Assembly: GCF_000377905.1 (NCBI RefSeq)
Contig: NZ_KB898872.1
Span: forward strand, 159,784-223,783
Direction of reading: 5' to 3'
Origin: Thioalkalivibrio sp. ALMg11
GTDB taxonomy: Bacteria > Pseudomonadota > Gammaproteobacteria > Ectothiorhodospirales > Ectothiorhodospiraceae
Length of the DNA: 64,000 bases
The notes under the pieces were generated by a model. That model worked only from the letters and a program-made list of their open reading frames with translations. It was not told the origin of the DNA and did not search any database. Positions 57,173-64,000 of the stretch are shown here, piece after piece. A program made the translations under genes and the position numbers. Position 1 is the stretch's first letter, and every line of letters begins with the position of its first letter.

Positions 57173-57266
57173 CGCCTCGCCGGGATGGGCTTCCGGTGAA
57201 GTGCAACCAATTGATCTATAATCAGGTCATGCGGTTGCAACCGAAACCCATAACGAGTTCGAAACG

Positions 57267-57482
57267 ATGATCGACGGCAGCACCTCCCTTGCAGGCATCC
57301 AGAAGGGCATGACCAGCATGCGCCAGCAGGCACATACGGTGGCCACCGAGAATGCCGGCAGCCGCGAGAGCATGGGCGCCCAGGTGGGCATGATCGCGAG
57401 CCAGAACCAGATCGAGGCCTCGGTGAAGACCCTGCAGGCCGAAGACCGGATGATTGGCTCGCTGCTGGATGTGCGCGCCTGA
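57267..57482 (+). CDS. Small protein resembling the C-terminal helix of flagellar rod/hook proteins
   Basis: 71 residues. The second half (GMIASQNQIEASVKTLQAEDRMIGSLLDVRA) follows the MIxAxxxYxANVxxLxTxxxMxxxLL pattern that closes FlgC, FlgE and FlgG. The first half is a short polar helix with TS/MR repeats and no rod N-terminal motif. No flagellar genes are in the window. A separate small ORF follows 54 bases on. Function unknown. Confidence 0.55.
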   Translation: MIDGSTSLAGIQKGMTSMRQQAHTVATENAGSRESMGAQVGMIASQNQIEASVKTLQAEDRMIGSLLDVRA

Positions 57483-57535
57483 ATCCGGGCGGCGCTTAAG
57501 ACCACGAACGATCAGGAGGCTCGCCGAGTCACACC

Positions 57536-57967
57536 ATGGAAGTCCCGGTCTCCAACCCCTCAGCTGCAATACCGATCGGCACGCGCCCGACCGGAAGTGA
57601 CCGGCTGGGCCTGGGACAACTCTCCACCCCGGCCGATTTTGAACGCCCACTGAACGACCCGGAGGCCGGCGCAGCCCGTCGGCCGCTTGAAGACCGTCCG
57701 GAACAGGACGACAACCGGCGCGGTGATGCCGAGCAGGATCAGGGCCTGGCCTTCCCGCGATCAGACCAGGAGATGGCCTCCCGCGCCCGCGTGGCGGCCC
57801 AGATCGAGGCGTTCCGAAGCGGCAATGACTCCGCCGAGGCCCCGCCGGCGGACGGCAGCCCGCTGGGCGGTGCCGGTGTCGAGGCCCTGCGCCGTCGCGT
57901 GGAACTGGCAGTCAGCCTGGCCGGCCCGGCCGAAGAGCCGCGCCGCGAACTGAATGTAGTGATCTAG
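57536..57967 (+). CDS. Hypothetical polar protein, 143 aa
   Basis: Not recognised. Low-complexity charged middle (PLEDRPEQDDNRRGDAEQDQG) between a hydrophilic N-terminus and a C-terminal helical stretch (GVEALRRRVELAVSLAG). No signal or membrane segment. AGGAGG lies 19 bases before the ATG, which is far. Probably follows the 71-aa gene as one transcript. Confidence 0.5.
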   Translation: MEVPVSNPSAAIPIGTRPTGSDRLGLGQLSTPADFERPLNDPEAGAARRPLEDRPEQDDNRRGDAEQDQGLAFPRSDQEMASRARVAAQIEAFRSGNDSAEAPPADGSPLGGAGVEALRRRVELAVSLAGPAEEPRRELNVVI

Positions 57968-58031
57968 CCAAACGCTACCCGCAACGCCTCGCCTCTTTCT
58001 CAGCGGCACCCCAGCGCGAGCGCCCGACCTG

Positions 58032-58706
58032 CTACTGCAGACGAGCCGATCGAGCCGACGAATGGCCCTGGAGCCACTCCTGCGCACGCTCACCAGCATG
58101 CAGGCGCTGCTCCGGGCTCAGCTCGCGAGCGACCCGCTCGCGGTGCCGCGCCGCGCTCGCAACCCCCATCTCCGCGGCAATCGCATACCACTTGAACGCC
58201 GATACGTCGGAACGCTCCACGCCCTCGCCCATCGCGAACAGACGCGCGAGATTGGCCGCGCCACGCCCCTCACCAGCCTCGGCCGCCAGCAGGTACCACT
58301 GTGCCGCCTGTTCCGGGTCCTGCGGCAAGCCCCGACCCTCGTCGAATTTGAGCCCCAAATTGAACATGGCCTGAGCGTTCCCGCGCTCTGCCGCAATATG
58401 GAACCAGCGCGCTGCCTCGTTGGGATTCGCCTCCGGCCCATCACCCTGCTCGAACAGGACCGCCAGATTGAAGGCCGCATCCGGGAAGCCGGCCTCGGCA
58501 GACCGCTGGTACCACTGCGCGGCCTCGAGCGGATCCCGGGGCAGGTACTGCCCCTCGTCCAGCAGCACGCCGAGATTAAACGCGCACTGCGGATCACCAG
58601 CCTCGGCGCCCTGGCGCCAAAGGGTCATCGCAGCGTCATGTTCGCCGCGGGCCCAGGCCGAGCGGGCCTGATCCAGGAGAGGGTCGGGTTGGAAGGATTG
58701 CGCCAT
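58032..58706 (-). CDS. Sel1-repeat (TPR-like) protein
   Basis: 224 residues with five Sel1 units of about 36 residues (AAQWYQRSAEAGFPDAAFNLAVLFEQGDG and its relatives), no signal peptide. Such repeats bind partner proteins. The chosen start, MAQSFQPDP, opens the repeat region; the frame to 58796 is an extension without support. Confidence 0.8.
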   Translation of the reverse strand: MAQSFQPDPLLDQARSAWARGEHDAAMTLWRQGAEAGDPQCAFNLGVLLDEGQYLPRDPLEAAQWYQRSAEAGFPDAAFNLAVLFEQGDGPEANPNEAARWFHIAAERGNAQAMFNLGLKFDEGRGLPQDPEQAAQWYLLAAEAGEGRGAANLARLFAMGEGVERSDVSAFKWYAIAAEMGVASAARHRERVARELSPEQRLHAGERAQEWLQGHSSARSARLQ

Positions 58707-58916
58707 CACTACGGTCCGTGAATTGCCTGGGCAGCACTGTAGCGGTGGGTGCGTGATGCGTCGACAAACCGCACGGGGATACATGATGAGCGCCACGACG
58801 GCCCCACCAATACTGGGGAATGTGATGAATTTCTCGCAACTTGAGAAGGGATATCCCTGTCAATGGGAGTGAACGTCTTTTTCCGCTCACATTCAACCCG
58901 ATGTACAGGAGTTGCC

Positions 58917-59195
58917 ATGAAACATTCCCGCAAGATTCTGGCCGCCACGGCCATCGCACCCCTCGTCTTTCTGATGGGCTGCTCCGACCCCGATACGGGC
59001 ATGGAGGAGTTCGAGGAACAACAGATGCAGGAAGAACGGATGCAGGAGCAACAGATGCAGGAGCAACGAATGGAGGAAGAACAGATGCAGGAGCAGCCCC
59101 CAAGGGACGATGGCATGCAGCAACAGCCCCCGCGGGACGACGGCATGAGCGAGCAGGGCGGCTCTATGGAACCGGAGGGTGACGACAACCTCTGA
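58917..59195 (+). CDS. Small lipoprotein with Gln/Glu/Met-rich tandem repeats
   Basis: 92 residues. Lipobox LVFLMGC (cysteine 21), then a tail of about 70 residues built from five-residue QMQEE/RMQEQ units and two copies of QPPRDDGM. AGGAG lies nine bases upstream of ATG 58917. A shared terminator sits between it and the next, convergent lipoprotein. Likely an outer-membrane or periplasmic structural protein; function unknown. Confidence 0.7.
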   Translation: MKHSRKILAATAIAPLVFLMGCSDPDTGMEEFEEQQMQEERMQEQQMQEQRMEEEQMQEQPPRDDGMQQQPPRDDGMSEQGGSMEPEGDDNL

Positions 59196-59251
59196 GTCGA
59201 TGTCAGGGCCGTCACCCCAGCGGCTGGTCTGACCCCCTGGCCCGCCACAAA

Positions 59252-59284
59252 AAAGCCCCGGCACGCAACGCGTGCCGGGGCTTT
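59252..59284. terminator. Bidirectional terminator
   Basis: AAAGCCCCGGCACGC and GCGTGCCGGGGCTTT form a 15-bp stem with loop AAC, flanked by an A run on the left and T residues on the right. It serves both convergent lipoprotein genes. Confidence 0.88.
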
Positions 59285-59304
59285 CGCGTACTGCAGGGCG
59301 GGAA

Positions 59305-59493
59305 TCAGTTACTGAAGGTATCTTCCATCTCGTCGCCGGCATCCTCCATCGAATCGCCGGCATCGTCCATGGCATCGTCGATGTTCTCGCCGGCCTCTTC
59401 CGCCGGGCCCTGATTGTCACAACCCGCGAGGGTGGCACTGCCTAGCGCCATCATCAGGGCGAGCATCAGGATCGTCAGTCGCGATTTCCACAT
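59305..59493 (-). CDS. Small acidic lipoprotein (entericidin-like layout)
   Basis: 62 residues. Signal and lipobox (ATLAGC, cysteine 25) then an acidic tail with repeated DDAM/DDAG and EDAG units (ENIDDAMDDAGDSMEDAGDEMED). AAGGAG lies eight bases upstream. The palindrome CCTTTAC-C-GTAAAGG at 59502-59516 overlaps that ribosome site and may mask it. Confidence 0.72.
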   Translation of the reverse strand: MWKSRLTILMLALMMALGSATLAGCDNQGPAEEAGENIDDAMDDAGDSMEDAGDEMEDTFSN

Positions 59494-59664
59494 GGTGTTC
59501 TCCTTTACCGTAAAGGTCCTTTCTCGATTAACCCCAGCACCCGACAGTTACAAGTCCAGCCCGGGGGACTCGGCACCTCTGACACAGAAGCGGCGAATAC
59601 GATCCGTCTCCCTGGATAATCCGAATGCAGGATGTGACGAGCCGCCGATTCTGATTCCCAAGAA

Positions 59665-59692
59665 CGAAAAGACCGCACCCGCGGATGCGGCC
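59665..59692 (-). terminator. Probable terminator of the TonB-receptor gene
   Basis: On the minus strand CCGCATCCGCGGGTGCGG folds into a short stem followed by TCTTTTC. It lies 25 bases past the receptor stop. The stem is only about five base pairs, so confidence is moderate. Confidence 0.5.
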
Positions 59693-59716
59693 ACCAAGTG
59701 GTTAAAAACCGCCGGA

Positions 59717-61948
59717 TCAGAACCGGTGTTTCAGCCCTGCAGAAAACGTACGCGGTTCGTTGGGCCGTGCCCCGTCCGGATAACGCGAGACCATCTTCTG
59801 CTGGTCCAGCACATTCGTGGCGCGCACGAACAGGTCCGTGTCCTTTCCCAGCGGGTAGCGGCTCACCAGATCCACCGTGGTCAGCGACTCGGTGCGGTCG
59901 AAGTCGCCCGCCCCACGGTTGCACCCGTCACTGCTGCAGGTCGCGTCGACGTACTTCGCGATGGCGTAGTGGTTCCAGCCACTTCCGTGCTCGAGACCCA
60001 CCCGCACACTGAACTGGTGACGCGGGAGCGCCTGCAACCAATCACCCTTTTGCACCCCGGAAACGGCATTGTCGGCGCTGTACTCCGCACGGGTGTAGGT
60101 ATAGCTGGCCTCCAGGGGTGCCTGGAAGGAGCCCAGATCCATACGGGTGGATGCCCGCAGTTCAAGCCCGGAAATCACCGCCTCCCCGGCGGAAAAGGTT
60201 CCGGAGGTCGACCCGTCCGAACAGGGCGTGGCGAGCGAACAGTTCTGCACGAAATCGGAGAAGTCGCTGTAGAAACCGACGGCCTCGACGAACGCATTGC
60301 TACCCCGATAGCGCGCCCCCAGTTCCCAGTTCGTGCTGGTCTCCGGGTCCTGCTCCTGTGTCGCCCCACCGCCCAGGGGTGCAAAACCCCGATGGACCCC
60401 CGCCAGCATCTGCCACCGATCCGTGAGGTCGTACGTCAGCGATGCCCCGGGCAGCCAGATGCTGCTGGAATTGGAGCGCCGGGTGTCCACCACGTTGCGC
60501 TGCACATCGGCGTACTGCGTGCGGGAGGTTTCCACATCCTCGTAACGCAGCAGCAGGTTCGCGGTCAGCCGATCGTTTGCATACCACTCGTCGGCCACCC
60601 AGAAGCTCCACGCCTTGGCGTCTTCGAAGCGATTGTTGCCGCCCGTGGGCATGATCGTGTTCTGGTAGACCAGCGACCCGTTGACCTGGTCATGGATGTC
60701 GTCCGGCTGGAAGCGATCCATTTCGTCCTGGTGATAGCGAGCCCCCACGCGCAGCCGGTGATCGCCGAGATCCATACCCAGTTCGGTCTGGACCCCTTCG
60801 GAGACATACTCGCGGTTGTTGTTGCGGTACGTCAGTCCCGCGACGTCCTCCTCGCCCCGCAGCATTCGCCGGGCCGTGGCATTGCCCTGGTTGGCTTCGT
60901 CAATCAACGAACCCCCACCGCCCAGCTTGAACCAGTTGCGCGCGAATTCGTTGCGGTACAACGTCGTGGTCATGCGGACCCGGTCAGTCCAGTCGATGTC
61001 GTGGGTCACACTGAATCCGAGGTGGTCGTTCTCCATCTGATCAATCTCGGACAGGCCGTACCGCCGGTTGGGGTCGCGCGCAAAATCCTCGTCGGTCAGG
61101 CCGAGATAGGTCTCGTTCGAGGTCTCCTCCGAGTACTGGATCTTCGCCTCGACACTCTGGCGCTCACCGTTCCAGCGGAGCCTGCCGACATAATCCTGGA
61201 TGTCGTATCCGGTATCCCGGTTGCTGCGGTCGATATCCTTGAACCCGGCCCCGCTGCGCTGGACCGTCTCGATCATGTAACTCCAGCCCCCCGAGCGATC
61301 GCCAAACATCGCATGCACATCGGTACCACCGCGGTCGTTCACGACCGTCTCGATGGAGCCTCCGCGCTCCCGGGGGATGGGCGTGGACACCAGATTGATC
61401 ACGCCACCGGTCGTCTGCGGCCCGTGGCGCAGCAGGGGAGCGCCCTTGAGGACCTCGATCTCGCTGATCCGCATCGTGGTCGGGAAATAGTAGGCCGCCG
61501 GGTTGGCGTACGGTGCCGGGGCAATCAGCACGTTGTCCTCCATCAACGTCACCTTGCTGCTGCGCCCCGGCGGCGCTGCACGGATACCGATATTGGGGTG
61601 CAAACCGGCCCCTTCCTCTTCCCGAACGTACACACCCGGCACGGTTTTCAAGGCCTGATGAATGTCCGTCGTGCCTTCGGTTTCCAGCTGCTCGCGCCCG
61701 ACCACTGCCGCCGAGCCAGGCAGCCGCTGCGTCGCGCTCACGTCTCCGAGGATCTGCACCGGAGCGAGCCGGGCTTCGGTTGCGGTTCCGGTTTCAGCCG
61801 CGGTATCCGGGGCGTCGGCATGGAGAGCAGGAATGCCCACGGCACCGGCAATCGCGAGCACGACCGCTCGCCGTTTCCATACGCCGGTGGTGTGCGAACG
61901 GTCCACGCCGAATCCGGATCGAGTGGTAGCCAGATGGTTTCGAGCCAT
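59717..61948 (-). CDS. TonB-dependent outer-membrane receptor (FecA-like)
   Basis: 743 residues. Signal region, then plug domain with GVYVREEEGAGLHPNIGIRAAPPGRSSKVTLMEDNVLIAPAPYA and EVLKGAPLLRHGPQTTGGVINLVSTP, then a beta-barrel ending LKHRF with terminal aromatic residue. FecA-type plug features suggest iron-chelate uptake. AGGGAG precedes ATG 61948. hemP, exbD, exbB and tonB lie upstream on the same strand, so energy is supplied locally. Confidence 0.9.
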   Translation of the reverse strand: MARNHLATTRSGFGVDRSHTTGVWKRRAVVLAIAGAVGIPALHADAPDTAAETGTATEARLAPVQILGDVSATQRLPGSAAVVGREQLETEGTTDIHQALKTVPGVYVREEEGAGLHPNIGIRAAPPGRSSKVTLMEDNVLIAPAPYANPAAYYFPTTMRISEIEVLKGAPLLRHGPQTTGGVINLVSTPIPRERGGSIETVVNDRGGTDVHAMFGDRSGGWSYMIETVQRSGAGFKDIDRSNRDTGYDIQDYVGRLRWNGERQSVEAKIQYSEETSNETYLGLTDEDFARDPNRRYGLSEIDQMENDHLGFSVTHDIDWTDRVRMTTTLYRNEFARNWFKLGGGGSLIDEANQGNATARRMLRGEEDVAGLTYRNNNREYVSEGVQTELGMDLGDHRLRVGARYHQDEMDRFQPDDIHDQVNGSLVYQNTIMPTGGNNRFEDAKAWSFWVADEWYANDRLTANLLLRYEDVETSRTQYADVQRNVVDTRRSNSSSIWLPGASLTYDLTDRWQMLAGVHRGFAPLGGGATQEQDPETSTNWELGARYRGSNAFVEAVGFYSDFSDFVQNCSLATPCSDGSTSGTFSAGEAVISGLELRASTRMDLGSFQAPLEASYTYTRAEYSADNAVSGVQKGDWLQALPRHQFSVRVGLEHGSGWNHYAIAKYVDATCSSDGCNRGAGDFDRTESLTTVDLVSRYPLGKDTDLFVRATNVLDQQKMVSRYPDGARPNEPRTFSAGLKHRF

Positions 61949-62097
61949 TGTTTTCTCCCTTGTCTAGACAGCATCAACACCGCCACGGACGCCGAAACGC
62001 CGCAGGTGAAGGACGGATTGGAGGCTGGCTGAGGGAGAGACTCCCCTGGCTGGCAGGTGCCACGGTGCGAACCGCGGCAGGTGTTCATCGCGCAGTG

Positions 62098-62271
62098 CTA
62101 CTTGGTCAGGATCAGCTTGTCGTTGGCGGTCCGGCGCAGGGTGTACCACTCGCCGCGGTGGCAGATCCGGATCTGGCGCGCGCGACCCAGCAACTGCTCG
62201 CTGGCAATCTCGCGCGGGCCGGATTCCTCGCGCGCGGCCGACTTGCCGGGTACGTGCGTTCCGGGACTCAT
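62098..62271 (-). CDS. hemP: Hemin uptake protein HemP
   Basis: 57 residues. C-terminal half RQIRICHRGEWYTLRRTANDKLILTK is the HemP signature (HRGxxYxLRxTxxxKLILTK). ATG 62271 overlaps the exbD stop in an ATGA junction. HemP genes sit by haem or iron uptake systems and may act as small regulators. 149 bases separate it from the receptor gene. Confidence 0.85.
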   Translation of the reverse strand: MSPGTHVPGKSAAREESGPREIASEQLLGRARQIRICHRGEWYTLRRTANDKLILTK

Positions 62272-62684
62272 CGCCCGCCCTCCGGCTCGGACACGAAGGC
62301 CATGCGGCCCACTCCGGACTGGCGCACCTCCGCCATCACTCGAGCCAGCTGCTCATAGCGCGTGTCGCGGTCCGCGCGCAGGTAGATCGCCACGTCCGGC
62401 TGGTCGGCCACCATCTCGCGCAGGCGCGCAGGGAGCTGGTCCAGTGACACCGGATCGTTGTTCCAGTAGATGTCGCCACTCCCGTCCAGCGAGAGCGTCA
62501 CGCTGTCCGGCAACTCATCGGCGGGCTCGCTGGTGGCCTGGGGCAGATCCAGCTCCACCGAGTGGGTGATGACCGGCGCGGTGATGATGAAGATCACCAG
62601 CAGCACCAGCATCACGTCCACCAGCGGGATCACGTTCATGTCCGACATCGGCTCGTCGGTATCGCCCATGCGTCCGAAGGCCAT
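62268..62684 (-). CDS. exbD: Biopolymer transport protein ExbD
   Basis: 138 residues. One N-terminal helix (MNVIPLVDVMLVLLVIFIITAPVI) with the channel aspartate in PLVDVML, then a periplasmic domain (DVAIYLRADRDTRYEQLARVMAEVRQSGVGRMAFV). Couples proton flow to TonB. Starts four bases after exbB. Confidence 0.94.
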   Translation of the reverse strand: MAFGRMGDTDEPMSDMNVIPLVDVMLVLLVIFIITAPVITHSVELDLPQATSEPADELPDSVTLSLDGSGDIYWNNDPVSLDQLPARLREMVADQPDVAIYLRADRDTRYEQLARVMAEVRQSGVGRMAFVSEPEGGR

Positions 62685-62687
62685 GGC

Positions 62688-63437
62688 TTACCCCCCCTGG
62701 TGCAGGCCGTCATCCGGCAGTGCATGTGGATCGGTACGGCGGTCGCGTGCCTCGCGGGCATTGCCGGGCCTCAGGTCGGAGTGCATCAGCAGGGCATGCA
62801 CATCGTGCGCGAAGGCCTCGAAATCCTGATGCAGCAGGCGCTGGGAACGGTTGAAGATGTTGAAGAAGGCCACCGCCGGGATCGCCGCGGCCAGGCCGGC
62901 CGCGGTTGCCACCAAAGCCTCGCCGAGCGGTCCGGCGACCAGATCCATCGATACCGAGGCCTCCTGTGAGATGTCGATCAGGGCGCCGTGGATGCCCCAG
63001 ACCGTGCCGAGGAGCCCGACAAAGGGAGCCAGCGCCCCGACCGAGGCGAACACGATGTTGCCGGCCTGCATCCGCAGCAACTGGCGATCCATCGCCTGAC
63101 GGATCCGGCGCACCACATGGTCGTCCAGGCGCTGCTCGGCCTTGTCCGATCCGTCGCGCACACCACGGTAGTCGTCGAACGCGGCAAACGCCTCCTGACC
63201 GATCACCGCCAGCGGGCCACGCTGGTCGCGGATCGCGTCGTGGAAGGCTGGCGCCGTCTGGCTGGCATCGAAGGCCGCCAACGCGGCGCGGTTGTCGCGA
63301 CGCACGCCAAACAGCGTAAGCAGCTTGCTCGCGGCAATCGCCCAGGTCGCCACCGACATCAGCAGCAGGATCGCGAAGACCGCGACCAGCACCGGGTCGC
63401 CATGGCGAAACACATAGAAGACATCGAACTCGTTCAT
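62688..63437 (-). CDS. exbB: Biopolymer transport protein ExbB
   Basis: 249 residues, three helices: VLVAVFAILLLMSVATWAIAASKLL, then ASVGALAPFVGLLGTVWGI and LVATAAGLAAAIPAVAFFNIF, the MotA/TolQ/ExbB core. ATG 63437 (MNEFDVFYVFRHGDP) is the likely start; the frame to 63467 adds ten codons. Confidence 0.94.
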   Translation of the reverse strand: MNEFDVFYVFRHGDPVLVAVFAILLLMSVATWAIAASKLLTLFGVRRDNRAALAAFDASQTAPAFHDAIRDQRGPLAVIGQEAFAAFDDYRGVRDGSDKAEQRLDDHVVRRIRQAMDRQLLRMQAGNIVFASVGALAPFVGLLGTVWGIHGALIDISQEASVSMDLVAGPLGEALVATAAGLAAAIPAVAFFNIFNRSQRLLHQDFEAFAHDVHALLMHSDLRPGNAREARDRRTDPHALPDDGLHQGG

Positions 63438-63479
63438 GCAATCATCCCCGGCGGCGCACCGCATCATGCGCCGGCCTTG

Positions 63480-64000
<521 letters not shown>

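Overview
The window is GC-rich, gene-dense DNA from a free-living Gram-negative bacterium, almost certainly a gammaproteobacterium. Supporting genes are fabA, the EF-P/EpmA/EpmB set, zapG (yhcB), a ydbH-ydbL pair, ycgN, a FimX-type protein and an exbB-exbD-tonB system. A complete Mrp Na+/H+ antiporter operon next to sulfane-sulfur genes points to a halophilic or alkaliphilic sulfur oxidiser of the Ectothiorhodospiraceae (Thioalkalivibrio-like). That placement is inference; no rRNA gene is present to prove it.

Layout. 1-4.6 kb: YdbL/YdbH envelope pair, a YdcF-type protein, a cyclic-nucleotide-binding-fold protein and a DUF6231-type protein. 4.6-8.2 kb: a sulfur locus with an MFS transporter, a persulfide-dioxygenase-type metallo-hydrolase and an ArsR-rhodanese regulator whose start codon lies inside a perfect 26-bp palindrome; divergent from these is a short protein that looks like the N-terminal half of sulfur oxygenase reductase. 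8.2-14 kb: mrpABCDEFG on the minus strand, with most junctions overlapping. 14.2-21.3 kb: envelope proteins, fabA, a 1-kb gene-free repeat block and valS. 21.4-34.7 kb: an aryl polyene (APE) pigment cluster with acyl carrier protein, acyl ligase, KS/CLF pair, two dehydratases, ketoreductase, acyltransferase, LolA-like protein, MMPL exporter and glycosyltransferase, plus a divergent halogenase-like flavoprotein. Two palindromic elements in tandem fill the gap between the LolA-like and MMPL genes. 34.7-41.9 kb: lipoproteins, zapG, PBP4 and the EF-P beta-lysylation genes. 42-46.2 kb: a PilZ-like protein with a degenerate FimX-type GGDEF/EAL protein, followed by another palindromic element. 46.3-54 kb: hrcA-grpE-dnaK-dnaJ, nadK and recN. 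54-59.5 kb: small conserved and hypothetical genes, a Kdo-transferase-like protein, a Sel1-repeat protein and two small lipoproteins. 59.7-64 kb: a TonB-dependent receptor, hemP, exbD, exbB and tonB, the last running off the window with a long (Glu-Pro) hexanucleotide repeat.

How the parts work together. The sulfur locus reads as a sensor-controlled detoxification and oxidation module for persulfide or polysulfide. The APE operon builds and exports an outer-membrane polyene pigment. The Mrp complex supplies sodium and pH homeostasis. The TonB block energises uptake through the receptor next to it.

The least expected items are the SOR-half-like protein, the regulator whose only cysteines lie in its rhodanese loop, and a family of CTAG-ended palindromic elements whose stems differ between copies yet still pair within each copy. 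No rRNA, tRNA or CRISPR array was seen.
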